Notes: generated by a model from the letters alone, not told the origin. Shown: positions 40,881-50,908, counted from the first letter of the stretch. The stretch is 64,000 nucleotides of DNA from Yersinia kristensenii (GCF_900460525.1 NZ_UHIY01000001.1:3100001-3164000); one strand, 5' to 3'. Program-made: numbers and translations.

Positions 40881-41525
40881 ATGAGTAACCATCAAATGCC
40901 CGCAACAGATGCGGCATCAGCCAGTGATATAATAAGCCGTATTGGTCAATTGACGCGGATGTTACGTGACAGTCTGCGCGAGTTGGGTCTTGATCAGGCC
41001 ATTGCTCAGGCCGCAGAAGCAATTCCTGATGCCCGTGACCGTTTGGACTATGTGGTTCATATGACGGCACAGGCTGCTGAAAGAGCATTGAACTGTGTTG
41101 AAGCAGCGCAACCGCGCCAGAATGAGCTGGAGTCATCGGCTAAGGCGCTTAAGGTTCGTTGGGATGAATGGTTTGCTAATCCAATCGAGCTGTCAGATGC
41201 CCGCGACCTGGTCACTGATACTCGTGAATATCTGGATGTCGTGCCGCAACACACCTCATTTACCAATGCGCAATTATTGGAAATAATGATGGCGCAGGAT
41301 TTCCAAGACCTGACCGGTCAGGTTATCAAGCGCATGATGGATGTGGTGCAAGAAATTGAGAAACAGCTATTGATGGTATTGATGGAGAACATTCCTGATA
41401 TGCCGTCAAAACCGCAAAAACCGGCTGACAGTTTACTCAATGGGCCGCAAATGGATAAAAATGGCGCAGGTGTCATTGCCAGTCAGGATCAAGTTGATGA
41501 TCTGCTTGATAGCTTAGGTTTCTAA
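40881..41525 (+). CDS. cheZ: CheY phosphatase CheZ
   Basis: A 214-residue phosphatase: a long helical hairpin with the catalytic glutamine in [18 protein letters not shown], and a C-terminal CheY-binding helix [18 protein letters not shown] precedes its ATG, 9 bp after cheY. Last gene of the che operon; a terminator follows. Confidence 0.97.
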   Translation: MSNHQMPATDAASASDIISRIGQLTRMLRDSLRELGLDQAIAQAAEAIPDARDRLDYVVHMTAQAAERALNCVEAAQPRQNELESSAKALKVRWDEWFANPIELSDARDLVTDTREYLDVVPQHTSFTNAQLLEIMMAQDFQDLTGQVIKRMMDVVQEIEKQLLMVLMENIPDMPSKPQKPADSLLNGPQMDKNGAGVIASQDQVDDLLDSLGF

Positions 41526-41546
41526 GCTGACTTACGCCCCTAAAAT

Positions 41547-41577
41547 GCAGATGAGGGAGCCCTCGTCTGCTTTATTT
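41547..41577 (+). terminator. Terminator of the che operon
   Basis: A stem of up to 10 bp (GCAGATGAGG with CCTCGTCTGC, one wobble), a 4-base loop, then TTTATTT, 21 bases past the cheZ stop. Confidence 0.8.
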
Positions 41578-41621
41578 ATCTCTACGATAATCTCATTTGA
41601 GACACTCCCTGGCGGAGTGGC

Positions 41622-43241
41622 TCATTTCTTCCATTCTTTGGCCAATATTACCGCTCTCTCGGCATTGACTCGTCCGTAGCCGTACCATTTACTGTGGCCG
41701 TTTTCATCATATTGCCCGTTTTCCTCATCTATTTTGTCACAGCTATAGCGGATAATGTCTTTGACTTCATAATATTTCAGAGAGGGATTCACTGAGAGAA
41801 TTAACGCAGCCACGCCAGCTGCGCCAGGACAGGCACTTGAGGTGCCACTAAATATCGTGGTGTAATTACCAAAAATATCCCCTGTGAATGTGTCGTCTGA
41901 ACTATAGCCAGCCTCATGACGTATATCGGTGGTCCAGATGCCCTTGGTGAAAGGGGAGGGATGGCGCATGTGAGGCGCAGGGATGTCGCCGCTGGGGAAG
42001 GAGCACCAGAGTGCTTTGCCATAATCGCTGTAAACAGCACGTTTACTGCGGTCATTGCAGGCACCGACAGCAATCACCTGTTCATGGCTGGCGTAACCAT
42101 CATTTTCGAGGGGTTCATTGCCGTTACCCGCGGCAAAAAAGATCACACATCCCTTACCTTCTCGACCATTTTTTACTGCATAATCAATGGCCTTACGGGT
42201 TAATGCTGGCATTGCGACGACGACATTATGCTCTGGAGCATCGGGATCAAGCCACAGGCCATCTACGGGCCCCCAACTGCAAGAGATAACATCCGCGCCA
42301 TGTTCTGCCGCCCACGCAAAGGCGAAAGCTTCGCTCTGTGAGCCTAATCCTCCGGTATGCCGTATTGGCATCAGTTTAGCCTCGGGGGCCACGCCAGAAG
42401 CACCATAGCGGCCATCGGCACAGGCGACTCCGGCACAGGCGGTACCGTGGTTGTCGCCTATTCGCGGTGAAACATCTTGGTCTTCGTCTGGCAGGCTACA
42501 AGGATGGACAATTTTACCTTCGCGCCAAAATTCTGGATGGCCCAGATCGAACCCATCATCAATGACAGCAATCGTCGTACCTTTTCCCAAGGTGATTTTA
42601 TGGGCGTTTTCAACATTCGCGCTAGCGTCAACATCAATCTCAGTTCGTACGATGGTTTTCTTTAAATGCCACTGATTAGGATGAATGGTTTTGGCTTTTT
42701 TATGATAAATTAATTCTGGATGACAATGTTCAATATCCTTACGATTTAAAATATTTTCGGCAAGTGTAAACGTGTCTTCACCCGTATTTTCCAATATTGA
42801 GACAAAATAAGAATTCCTAAGAAATGATATTTTATTTTTAATGGCAAGATTATATTTATCGATTATTTTTTCACAGTCATTCTCGGTTAAGTCATTTTTG
42901 AATTGAATAAAAAGGTTCTCGGTATAAATAACAGGTTCTTGATTTTCTTCATTAACAAAGGCATGTCCGGCGAACCTAACCTCCTTATTGTTAGCCATAT
43001 TTTTCTTTATTTCGCTAACCCTACTTGCCGAGATTTTTAGGTTGACGACATAGGTGTCAGCATGGGCAATATTAAAAATAACCTCATATTGTATATCACT
43101 GTCGCCAATAATATTGACCATCATGTGGGTAAAGTCGGCCTCTTTATGCATTCTTATTATGAGTATATCAGTGGATTTTATTAGGCTGAATGTCTTGCGT
43201 TTATTGTCCAGAACATCATATGTAACGTCAAATTGTTTCAT
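41622..43241 (-). CDS. Subtilisin-family (S8) serine protease, leaderless
   Basis: A 539-residue protein with a complete subtilase triad in its C-terminal ~330 residues: Asp in AVIDDGFDLGHPEF (D228 or D229), H265 in DNHGTACAG, oxyanion Asn373 in AAGNGNEP and S468 in SGTSSACPGAAG. The N-terminal ~190 residues match no family I recognise and are visibly richer in A/T and Lys/Asn/Ile codons than the protease part. No signal peptide or membrane segment is seen, so it is probably cytoplasmic or needs a dedicated exporter. AAAGGAA precedes the ATG. It is inserted between cheZ and flhB, opposite in direction to both; no known motility role. Confidence 0.88.
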   Translation of the reverse strand: MKQFDVTYDVLDNKRKTFSLIKSTDILIIRMHKEADFTHMMVNIIGDSDIQYEVIFNIAHADTYVVNLKISASRVSEIKKNMANNKEVRFAGHAFVNEENQEPVIYTENLFIQFKNDLTENDCEKIIDKYNLAIKNKISFLRNSYFVSILENTGEDTFTLAENILNRKDIEHCHPELIYHKKAKTIHPNQWHLKKTIVRTEIDVDASANVENAHKITLGKGTTIAVIDDGFDLGHPEFWREGKIVHPCSLPDEDQDVSPRIGDNHGTACAGVACADGRYGASGVAPEAKLMPIRHTGGLGSQSEAFAFAWAAEHGADVISCSWGPVDGLWLDPDAPEHNVVVAMPALTRKAIDYAVKNGREGKGCVIFFAAGNGNEPLENDGYASHEQVIAVGACNDRSKRAVYSDYGKALWCSFPSGDIPAPHMRHPSPFTKGIWTTDIRHEAGYSSDDTFTGDIFGNYTTIFSGTSSACPGAAGVAALILSVNPSLKYYEVKDIIRYSCDKIDEENGQYDENGHSKWYGYGRVNAERAVILAKEWKK

Positions 43242-43572
43242 TTTGATTTCCTTTTAATAGGATGGCGCTGAGCTGGATTTTTTGTTTACTGCGCTTATAA
43301 ATATGTTTTTAGATATGAATTATTTAGAGTCGCGGGTTGGCTGATTTTATATAACATATATTGGTGTGTTTCCGGTTATCAAAATCTGACAATAACTAGC
43401 CCGCTAACAGGGAGTTAAAGTGGTTTTGGTGTCGTCATCCGGCAAATAACCCCTCAATTATCACGTTGTTCAAGCCATAGACTTACTGAATGTTTGTCAT
43501 CCTAAGCAACAATTTTGATATTTATCTCTTTCCCTGACTTGGGAACGCTTACGCTGAACAGGAAAACCTGCT
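43242..43572. other. Divergent control region of the protease gene and flhBAE
   Basis: 331 bp. It holds the protease promoter (minus) and a class 2 FlhDC-dependent promoter for flhBAE (expected, not located). No hairpin or repeat seen. AGGAAA precedes the flhB GTG. Confidence 0.4.
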
Positions 43573-44721
43573 GTGGCTGAAGATAGCGATGCAGAAAAAA
43601 GTGAGGAACCCACATCCCATAAGCTGGAGAAGGCCCGCGAAAAAGGCCAGATCCCGCGCTCGCGCGAACTGACCTCAATGCTGATGCTTGGGGCCGGTTT
43701 GTCTATTTTGTGGGTTTCGGGGGAATCGATGGCTCGCCAGTTGGCCGCTATGATTGCCCAAGGGCTGCACTTTGATCACGGTATCATCAGTGATGATAAG
43801 CAAATGCTACGGCAAATTGGCATGTTATTGCGCCAAACGCTAATAGCAATGATACCCATTTTTGCCGGATTGGTGATTGTGGCGCTGGCAGTCCCAATGC
43901 TGTTGGGGGGAGTGCTGTTTAGCGGCGAATCAATCAAATTTGACCTGAAGCGGATGAGCCCCATTGCGGGCTTAAAACGGATGTTTTCCTCTCAGGCATT
44001 GGCTGAGCTACTGAAAGCCATTTTGAAAGCGACGCTGGTTGGCTGGGTGACCGGCATATTTCTGTGGCATAACTGGCCAGATATGATGCGGTTAATGGCT
44101 GCACCGCCGGTGGCGGCTTTAGGGGATGCGCTCCACTTGATTATTTTTTGTGGATTGGTCGTGGTTTTAGGCCTCACCCCGATGGTCGCGTTTGATGTGT
44201 TTTTCCAAATAACCAACCATATTAAAAAATTGCGTATGACCAAGCAGGAAATACGTGATGAATTCAAAGATCAAGAAGGTGACCCGCATGTGAAAGGGCG
44301 CATTCGTCAACAACAACGGGCAATGGCCCGCCGGCGGATGATGGCTGATGTGCATAAAGCTGATGTGATTGTGACGAACCCGACTCACTATGCCGTCGCA
44401 TTGCAGTACAACGAAGCAAAAATGAGTGCGCCCAAAGTTTTAGCGAAAGGAGCGGGGGCCGTTGCATTGCGTATCCGTGAACTGGGCGCTGAACATCGCA
44501 TTCCTTTATTAGAAGCGCCACCACTGGCGAGGGCTTTATTCCGGCACAGTGATGTGGGCCAACATATTCCAGCCACCCTTTATGCCGCGGTGGCAGAAGT
44601 TCTTGCCTGGGTATATCAGCTGAAACGCTGGAAGCGGGAAGGTGGGCTAATCCCGAAAAAACCTGAACATCTGCCGGTACCGGAAGGTCTGGATTTTGCA
44701 ACAGAGAGTGAGACTGACTAA
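43573..44721 (+). CDS. flhB: Flagellar type III export protein FlhB
   Basis: A 382-residue substrate-specificity switch of the flagellar export gate. Four membrane segments lie between residues ~33 and 215. The cytoplasmic domain has the self-cleaving NPTH motif (N269-H272). Starts at GTG 43573 (V-AEDSDAEKSEEPTSHKLEKA). Its stop shares a base with the flhA start. First gene of flhBAE. Confidence 0.97.
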   Translation: MAEDSDAEKSEEPTSHKLEKAREKGQIPRSRELTSMLMLGAGLSILWVSGESMARQLAAMIAQGLHFDHGIISDDKQMLRQIGMLLRQTLIAMIPIFAGLVIVALAVPMLLGGVLFSGESIKFDLKRMSPIAGLKRMFSSQALAELLKAILKATLVGWVTGIFLWHNWPDMMRLMAAPPVAALGDALHLIIFCGLVVVLGLTPMVAFDVFFQITNHIKKLRMTKQEIRDEFKDQEGDPHVKGRIRQQQRAMARRRMMADVHKADVIVTNPTHYAVALQYNEAKMSAPKVLAKGAGAVALRIRELGAEHRIPLLEAPPLARALFRHSDVGQHIPATLYAAVAEVLAWVYQLKRWKREGGLIPKKPEHLPVPEGLDFATESETD

Positions 44722-46799
44722 TGGCTAATTTGGCCGCCCTGCTTCGTTTACCGGGCAATTTCAAAGATACCCAGTGGCAAATTCTTGCCGGGCCAATCTT
44801 AATCTTAATGATCTTGTCGATGATGGTGTTGCCGCTGCCGCCTTTCATCCTTGATTTGTTGTTTACCTTCAACATTGCGCTGTCGATTATGGTGTTGTTG
44901 GTGGCCATGTTTACCCAGCGCACTTTAGATTTCGCCGCCTTCCCAACCATTCTACTGTTCTCGACATTATTGCGCTTATCCCTAAACGTAGCTTCCACCC
45001 GTATCATTCTGATGGATGGTCACACCGGTGCAGCGGCGGCAGGGCGCGTCGTTGAAGCCTTTGGCCATTTTCTGGTGGGCGGCAACTTTGCCATCGGTAT
45101 CGTGGTCTTTGTCATTTTGGTTATCATCAACTTTATGGTTATTACCAAAGGGGCAGGGCGTATTGCCGAAGTTGGTGCACGTTTTGTTCTTGATGGTATG
45201 CCCGGTAAGCAGATGGCCATCGACGCCGACTTAAATGCCGGTTTGATTGGTGAAGACGAAGCGAAAAAGCGTCGTTCTGATGTCACACAGGAAGCGGATT
45301 TCTACGGCTCAATGGACGGGGCCAGTAAATTTGTTCGTGGTGATGCGGTCGCGGGGCTACTGATCATGGTGATTAACGTGGTCGGTGGCCTGTTAGTTGG
45401 CGTGCTTCAGCACAACATGGCTGTGGGTCATGCCGCCGAAACCTATACATTATTGACCATCGGTGATGGCTTAGTGGCGCAGATCCCAGCATTGGTCATC
45501 TCCACGGCGGCAGGTGTTATTGTTACCCGCGTGAGCACCGATCAGGATGTCGGCCAGCAAATGGTCACCCAGTTGTTCAACAACCCGCGGGTGATGGTTT
45601 TGAGTGCAGCGGTACTGGGTTTACTGGGTATGGTACCCGGAATGCCTAACTTTGTATTCCTGCTGTTTACTGCTGCATTGTTGGCATTAGCCTGGCGCTT
45701 GCGCGGTAAGCAATCTCAGCAACCGGTAGCGGCAGAAGCGCCAGTGGTGCAGGATAACCAGCAAGCCGCTGAAGCCACTTGGTCCGATGTTCAGTTGGAA
45801 GATCCATTGGGTATGGAAGTCGGTTATCGCCTGATTCCGATGGTCGATTTCCAGCAAAATGGTGAGTTACTCGGCCGAATTCGCAGTATTCGTAAAAAGT
45901 TTGCCCAAGAAATGGGTTATCTACCGCCAGTGGTTCATATCAGAGATAATCTGGAACTCCCGCCTGCCAGTTATCGGATATTAATGAAAGGGGTCGAGAT
46001 TGGCAGCGGTGAAGCCCATCCGGGCCGCTGGCTGGCGATCAACCCGGGGAATGCTGTCGGGACATTGCCCGGCGAAGCAACCCATGACCCCGCCTTTGGT
46101 TTGGCGGCGGTATGGATTGAAAGTGCATTACGCGAACAAGCGCAGATCCAGGGCTTTACCGTGGTTGAGGCCAGTACGGTTGTTGCCACGCACTTGAATC
46201 ATTTGATTAGCCAATATGCGAGTGATTTATTCGGACGTCAGGAAACACAGCAATTGCTGGACAGGGTTTCACAAGAAATGCCGAAACTGACAGAAGATTT
46301 TATCCCCGGAGTGGTGACTTTAACCACGCTGCATAAAGTGCTGCAAAACCTGTTAATGGAGCGGGTATCTATTCGCGATATGCGCACCATTATTGAGACA
46401 CTGGCCGAGCATGCGCCAAATCAAACCGATCCTTATGAATTAACCGCTGTGGTGCGCGTTGCACTGGGGCGTTCAATTGCACAGCAATGGTTCCCCGGAA
46501 CGGGCGAAATTCAGGTTATTGGGCTGGATGCAGCATTGGAGCGCTTGTTATTGCAGGCACTTCAAGGTGGTAGCGGCTTAGAGCCAGGTCTGGCTGATCG
46601 TCTCTTGGAACAATCCAAACAAGCACTGCAACGTCAGGAAATGCTGGGCGCACCGCCGGTATTACTGGTTAACCACGCGCTCCGTGCATTATTAGCGCGT
46701 TTCTTGCGCCGTAGCTTACCGCAGATGGTGGTGCTGTCTAACCTGGAAATTGGCGATAATCGCCAGATCCGTATGACTTCAACCATAGGAGCAGCCTGA
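44721..46799 (+). CDS. flhA: Flagellar type III export gate protein FlhA
   Basis: A 692-residue export-gate component with eight N-terminal membrane segments, the FHIPEP-family signature in the loop (GRIAEVGARFVLDGMPGKQM), and a large cytoplasmic domain that docks chaperone-substrate complexes. Full length compared with Salmonella FlhA. One-base overlaps with flhB and flhE. Confidence 0.97.
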   Translation: MANLAALLRLPGNFKDTQWQILAGPILILMILSMMVLPLPPFILDLLFTFNIALSIMVLLVAMFTQRTLDFAAFPTILLFSTLLRLSLNVASTRIILMDGHTGAAAAGRVVEAFGHFLVGGNFAIGIVVFVILVIINFMVITKGAGRIAEVGARFVLDGMPGKQMAIDADLNAGLIGEDEAKKRRSDVTQEADFYGSMDGASKFVRGDAVAGLLIMVINVVGGLLVGVLQHNMAVGHAAETYTLLTIGDGLVAQIPALVISTAAGVIVTRVSTDQDVGQQMVTQLFNNPRVMVLSAAVLGLLGMVPGMPNFVFLLFTAALLALAWRLRGKQSQQPVAAEAPVVQDNQQAAEATWSDVQLEDPLGMEVGYRLIPMVDFQQNGELLGRIRSIRKKFAQEMGYLPPVVHIRDNLELPPASYRILMKGVEIGSGEAHPGRWLAINPGNAVGTLPGEATHDPAFGLAAVWIESALREQAQIQGFTVVEASTVVATHLNHLISQYASDLFGRQETQQLLDRVSQEMPKLTEDFIPGVVTLTTLHKVLQNLLMERVSIRDMRTIIETLAEHAPNQTDPYELTAVVRVALGRSIAQQWFPGTGEIQVIGLDAALERLLLQALQGGSGLEPGLADRLLEQSKQALQRQEMLGAPPVLLVNHALRALLARFLRRSLPQMVVLSNLEIGDNRQIRMTSTIGAA

Positions 46800-47221
46800 T
46801 GTTAACGCGTCTTTTTCCACTGATTCTAGGTGGTGTGCTTTCGCTGAGTATGTTGCCGCTGAATGCTGCGGCTTCAGGTACGTGGGTGGCAGATGATATT
46901 GGCATTACACAGAGTTTTCGCGGAGTGGCTATTTCCGCCAAACCGCTGCAATCACCGGTTGCACTGGCTCAAGAAAATGCGCGAATTGTGTCGGTAGGTT
47001 GGCGCTACCAATTAATGTCGGCAGCACCAGATGGTTTACAAGTTAAGTTGTGTACGCCGACCCGCTGTATGCCTCTTGAAGGAGGCAGCGGGCAAAGCCG
47101 CGGGCTGGCGGGGGAAGCGGCTGCTACTCAACTGACTTTTGTGTACTTTATTGCAGGAAAAGGGCGGGTAAATCCGCCACTTCAAGTGATTAGCAACCAA
47201 GTGATAGTCAATTATCGCTAA
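46799..47221 (+). CDS. flhE: Flagellar protein FlhE
   Basis: A 140-residue periplasmic protein with a signal peptide ending near NAAAS (residues ~22-26) followed by GTWVADDIGITQSFRG. FlhE is reported to regulate proton flow through the export gate; it is not essential for flagella. The last four bases overlap the 3' end of a small convergent gene. Confidence 0.92.
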   Translation: MLTRLFPLILGGVLSLSMLPLNAAASGTWVADDIGITQSFRGVAISAKPLQSPVALAQENARIVSVGWRYQLMSAAPDGLQVKLCTPTRCMPLEGGSGQSRGLAGEAAATQLTFVYFIAGKGRVNPPLQVISNQVIVNYR

Positions 47222-47373
47222 AATCCTATCGGAGAAAAGCAACCGTAGCACATTGGGATTGGCAAGGGAGGCCTGCTATTGAGTTCCTCGGCTTGGGCAG
47301 TTGAATGTGCAGACATCGCCATAACGCCGACAAAAACCAAGCTAAATAATAAACTTACACGCTGTTTTTCCAT
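47218..47373 (-). CDS. Unrecognised 51-residue small secreted protein
   Basis: Starts at ATG 47373 with AAAGGAGGGA placed ideally upstream. Residues 1-28 look like a signal peptide: EKQR basic start, hydrophobic SLLFSLVFVGVMAM, and a cleavage-type STAQA before EE. The mature part would be only ~23 residues, rich in Pro, with a CxxC motif, ending PIPMCYGCFSPIGF. It is convergent with flhE and overlaps its last four bases. I know no family for it. The strong ribosome-binding site and clean signal peptide make chance unlikely. Confidence 0.65.
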   Translation of the reverse strand: MEKQRVSLLFSLVFVGVMAMSAHSTAQAEELNSRPPLPIPMCYGCFSPIGF

Positions 47374-47594
47374 ATTCCCTCCTTTAAACTAAGCCAGTAT
47401 TTGCCTAGTCACGCCAGAGTAACGCATCGCGGAAAAAGAGAAAAAATCCTTTTTTATGTAGGCAGTAATAACGTCAGATAGGCGTGAAAATAAAGGAGGG
47501 AGTAGAACGTTCGCGCAGATTTAAACGCCGCTGTGCGGTAATTTAACTCTGCGGATGATTAAATTTTGTCGTATTTACTAATGGCAGAATGCTG

Positions 47595-48038
47595 TTAAAT
47601 ACCGATCTTCCGGCCCAGTAAACTGGCACCTTTAGAGTGACCATCTGGCCCATATAATGTCTGACCGTGGCGGGTATTCAGAACTGCCAGCGCCTGAGTG
47701 TTATGCTCAATATGCTGTTGCAGTAATAGCCCATTATGCAGGTTGCTGTATCGCAGTGTTTCGGCCAGCTCCAATACACGTTGCCAGCGGACGGCTAACT
47801 CATGCACGCTGCTGTACGGCGCTTGAATATTGATCGTTTTTTCGGTGGTGAGCCGGGTCTGGTCCAGATAAGCCAAGGTAGCCAAAATTGAACTTTTTTG
47901 TTCAGTGACACCTTGCAGCACCATGCCTTGAATCCGACCGGAGCACAGTAATTGCTGTTCTTGCGCTACTACAGTTTTTAGGGATTCAAGCAGTTCCAGC
48001 TGCTGGTCCATATTGGTTTGTAATCTTTCCACCACCAC
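47595..48038 (-). CDS. flgN: Flagellar export chaperone FlgN
   Basis: A 147-residue helical chaperone for the hook-filament junction proteins FlgK and FlgL. Resembles E. coli FlgN at LESLKTVVAQEQQLL, GVTEQKSSILATL and TLYGPDGHS. The start is one of three consecutive GTG codons with AAAAGGA upstream; an ATG at 48011 has none. Downstream of flgM on the same message. Confidence 0.9.
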   Translation of the reverse strand: MVVERLQTNMDQQLELLESLKTVVAQEQQLLCSGRIQGMVLQGVTEQKSSILATLAYLDQTRLTTEKTINIQAPYSSVHELAVRWQRVLELAETLRYSNLHNGLLLQQHIEHNTQALAVLNTRHGQTLYGPDGHSKGASLLGRKIGI

Positions 48039-48070
48039 CTATCCTTTTACGGTTAACGATTGTTTTATGT

Positions 48071-48370
48071 TTAGCTATTCTTCAGATCATCTGCGACATT
48101 TCTGAGCAAAGCATCGGCAATTTTACCGGTGTCCATGGTCAGTTGGCCTGAACGAATCGCCTGTTTTAAGGTTTCGACACGTTCTACATTGATGTCCTGA
48201 CCACCCGGCTGCATCAATTTCGCCTGCGCATCACTCAATTTAACCTCAGTACCACTCACCGGCGTTTTTGTCTGGGCAGACTGTTTCCGCGTTTGCTGCG
48301 CAATATCACTGGTTTCCCGTGGTTGCACTTGTGTTATCGGTAATAACGGCTGGGTGCGATCAATACTCAT
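48071..48370 (-). CDS. flgM: Anti-sigma-28 factor FlgM
   Basis: A 99-residue inhibitor of FliA, secreted through the completed hook. The N-terminal half is polar and disordered-like; the C-terminal sigma-binding half is [31 protein letters not shown] full sigma-28 promoter lies just upstream, giving feedback control. Confidence 0.96.
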   Translation of the reverse strand: MSIDRTQPLLPITQVQPRETSDIAQQTRKQSAQTKTPVSGTEVKLSDAQAKLMQPGGQDINVERVETLKQAIRSGQLTMDTGKIADALLRNVADDLKNS

Positions 48371-48487
48371 ATGGTGTTGCTCCCTTTATTGCGGGATTGA
48401 CGTTTAACGCCCCGCGAGACTTTTATCTTTCAGCAAAAAAATGGCGGGATTGTCACTGTTTAACCCGCAAATAACTGCATACCAGGG

Positions 48488-48514
48488 TTATCGGCAAAGG
48501 TTAAAAAAACTTTA
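48488..48514 (-). promoter_or_regulatory. Sigma-28 promoter of flgMN
   Basis: TAAAGTTT-N11-GCCGATAA on the minus strand, a perfect 16/16 match with ideal spacing, in the gap between the flgA stop and flgM. Confidence 0.96.
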
Positions 48515-48518
48515 ATCA

Positions 48519-49199
48519 CTATAATATTATCTTAATTATACCATCGTCAGACACGGTGCCACTGACGATTTGACCTGACGCCATGCGCACCCGGACATTA
48601 TCTTGCACTGCGGCGTTGTTCATGGCTTTGCCACTGCCGTTAACATTAAACCCGTCGCCCTGCGCTAAGACCTGCACATATTGCCCTGCTTTGACTACCC
48701 ACAGGCGGCGCAACATATTGCGAGTCAGCGGCTGGCCAGCATTGATTTGCCGTAAACTGACCGCGCCTTGAGCAAAACTGGGTTCTAATAGCGCGCCAGG
48801 GGGCAGGGTATCAAGCCGGCCTTGTTTCATTTCAATATCCTGCGGCGTGATTTTTGCACCCGCTGTCAGTTGACGGGCAGCCACAGCATACTGGCCACTG
48901 ACCTGTACTTGGGTCTGGATAAAACGCCGTAAACCCTCGCACCGCACTGACAAACTGATATTCCCCCAAGGACGAGCATTGGCAGGCAGTGTGATTTCTG
49001 GCATCTCGCATTGTGGCCATTGGCTTTGCGGGGTTTTGATAATGACATTAATCTGGCTGTTTTTATCGGGATATTGCTGGTGGAAGAATTGATTTACCTG
49101 CACAGATAAATCTGCGGCCATCGCCTGATGGGTCAATGTCTGACTCATAAACAGTAGCCCTAAAGCTAAGGTTAGGGTGTCATTTCTTTTCATTGCCAT
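48519..49199 (-). CDS. flgA: P-ring assembly chaperone FlgA
   Basis: A 226-residue periplasmic chaperone for FlgI. Signal peptide LTLALGLLFMSQTLTHQAMA, cleaved before ADLS. C-terminal SAF-like domain (ARQLTAGAKITPQDIEM, RQINAGQPLTRNMLRRLWVVKAG split across 150-195). The start is the ATG at 49199 with GGAG upstream; the frame is open to 49277 but the extension would hide the signal peptide. Divergent from flgB, 183 bp apart. Confidence 0.93.
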   Translation of the reverse strand: MAMKRNDTLTLALGLLFMSQTLTHQAMAADLSVQVNQFFHQQYPDKNSQINVIIKTPQSQWPQCEMPEITLPANARPWGNISLSVRCEGLRRFIQTQVQVSGQYAVAARQLTAGAKITPQDIEMKQGRLDTLPPGALLEPSFAQGAVSLRQINAGQPLTRNMLRRLWVVKAGQYVQVLAQGDGFNVNGSGKAMNNAAVQDNVRVRMASGQIVSGTVSDDGIIKIIL

Positions 49200-49382
49200 C
49201 AATATTATCTCCGCCCACACAACCCGGTAGTGCCAGGGAATCCCCTTTTGCACACTAGTGTACCTGTACCTCGACAAGGCTAAGGGGACAAATAGCGACG
49301 CATTTTGCTCTTATTCTGACGATAGGCTTCCCTGCACGGCGTTTATGCTGTCGACTCCAAATTCTAACCTTGCGGGGGGACT

Positions 49383-49796
49383 ATGCTCGACAAACTGGAC
49401 GGTGCTCTGCGTTTTCAACAAGAGGCGCTTAATTTGCGTGCGCAACGACAGGAGATCCTGTCGTCCAATATTGCCAATGCGGATACGCCCGGCTTTCAGG
49501 CACGTGATATTGATTTCTCCAGCCAACTGAAAAAAGTAATGGAGCAAGGACGTGTCAATGGCACCGGGGTGTCACTCAGTTTAACGTCAGCCCGTCATAT
49601 CCCTGCAAGTACAGTTCAGCCGCCTGACTTGGATCTATTATTCCGGGTGCCAGACCAGCCATCAATGGACGGTAACACGGTAGATATGGACCGCGAACGT
49701 ACCAATTTTGCCGATAACAGCCTGAAATATCAGACCGATTTGACCGTTCTAGGCGGTCAGATCAAAGGGATGATGTCAGTGTTACAACAAGGATAA
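49383..49796 (+). CDS. flgB: Flagellar proximal rod protein FlgB
   Basis: A 137-residue axial rod protein exported by the flagellar type III system. Conserved [23 protein letters not shown] near residues 33-55. GGGGGGA precedes the ATG. First gene of the flgBCDEFGHIJ operon. Confidence 0.96.
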   Translation: MLDKLDGALRFQQEALNLRAQRQEILSSNIANADTPGFQARDIDFSSQLKKVMEQGRVNGTGVSLSLTSARHIPASTVQPPDLDLLFRVPDQPSMDGNTVDMDRERTNFADNSLKYQTDLTVLGGQIKGMMSVLQQG

Positions 49797-49801
49797 GACG
49801 G

Positions 49802-50206
49802 ATGTCTTTACTGAATATTTTTGATATTGCCGGTTCAGCATTATCAGCTCAGTCGCAGCGGATGAACGTCAGCGCCAGTAATATGGCTAACGCCGACAGT
49901 GTGACAGGCCCGGATGGTCAGCCCTACCGCGCTAAGCAAGTGGTGTTTCAGGTTGCGGCTCAGCCGGGACAAGAAACTGGCGGTGTGCGCGTTGCACAAG
50001 TCATTGATGACCCGGCACCGGATCGTTTGGTCTTTCAACCCGGTAACCCACTGGCAGATGCCAAGGGGTATGTCCGTATGCCGAATGTTGATATCACTGG
50101 CGAGATGGTGAATACCATCTCAGCTTCGCGCAGTTATCAGGCCAATGTTGAAGTGTTGAATACGACGAAATCATTGATGCTCAAAACGCTGACATTGGGT
50201 CAATAA
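49802..50206 (+). CDS. flgC: Flagellar proximal rod protein FlgC
   Basis: A 134-residue rod protein with the N-terminal axial motif [19 protein letters not shown] and the C-terminal [20 protein letters not shown], which together form the coiled-coil of rod proteins. It follows flgB by 5 bp. Confidence 0.96.
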   Translation: MSLLNIFDIAGSALSAQSQRMNVSASNMANADSVTGPDGQPYRAKQVVFQVAAQPGQETGGVRVAQVIDDPAPDRLVFQPGNPLADAKGYVRMPNVDITGEMVNTISASRSYQANVEVLNTTKSLMLKTLTLGQ

Positions 50207-50221
50207 CAGGAGCCTATACAC

Positions 50222-50908
50222 ATGGCTATTACCAATTCCCTGACTGATAGTGATTACGGGATTAACAGCACTAGCGGCACCGGTTCTACCAGCGGCAGCA
50301 CCAGCCAGGATCTGCAAAACAGTTTCCTGACGTTGTTGGTGGCACAGTTGAAAAATCAGGACCCGACCAACCCAATGCAAAACAACGAGTTGACTACGCA
50401 ATTAGCGCAGATCAACACCGTGAGCGGTATTGAAAAGTTGAATACCACACTGGGTTCTATCTCCGGTCAGATTGATAGTAGCCAATCTCTGCAAGCTAGC
50501 AGCCTGATTGGTCACGGTGTAATGATTCCGGGTACCAATGTGTTAGCGGGTAGCAAAGACGGTGTTGTAACCACCACCCCATTTGGTGTGGAGCTGGAGC
50601 GCGCTGCCGACAAAGTGACGGCGACTATCAGTGACAGTAACGGCGTGGCCGTACGCACCATTGAGATTGGCGGTTTGACGGCGGGGGTGCATGCCTTTAC
50701 CTGGGATGGCTCGGTGGAGGCCGGTGGCAATGCGCCGGATGGCGCTTATACCGTCACGATTACCGCCACTAATGGCGGCGCATCGGTGGTGGCGACACCA
50801 TTGAGCTACGCCATTGTTAATGGTGTCACCCGTGGTAGCGATGGTTCCAAATTAGATCTTGGTATGGCGGGTACCATCACGATGGATAAAGTCCGTCAGA
50901 TTTTGTAA
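50222..50908 (+). CDS. flgD: Hook capping / scaffold protein FlgD
   Basis: A 228-residue scaffold for FlgE assembly. N-terminal SSQDLQNSFLTLLVAQLKNQDPTNPMQNNE-like block (split), then two Ig/tudor-like domains and FTWDGSVEAGGNAPDGAYTVT, typical of FlgD. It is followed by 288 bp rather than the usual short gap, because an ERIC element lies before flgE. Confidence 0.95.
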   Translation: MAITNSLTDSDYGINSTSGTGSTSGSTSQDLQNSFLTLLVAQLKNQDPTNPMQNNELTTQLAQINTVSGIEKLNTTLGSISGQIDSSQSLQASSLIGHGVMIPGTNVLAGSKDGVVTTTPFGVELERAADKVTATISDSNGVAVRTIEIGGLTAGVHAFTWDGSVEAGGNAPDGAYTVTITATNGGASVVATPLSYAIVNGVTRGSDGSKLDLGMAGTITMDKVRQIL

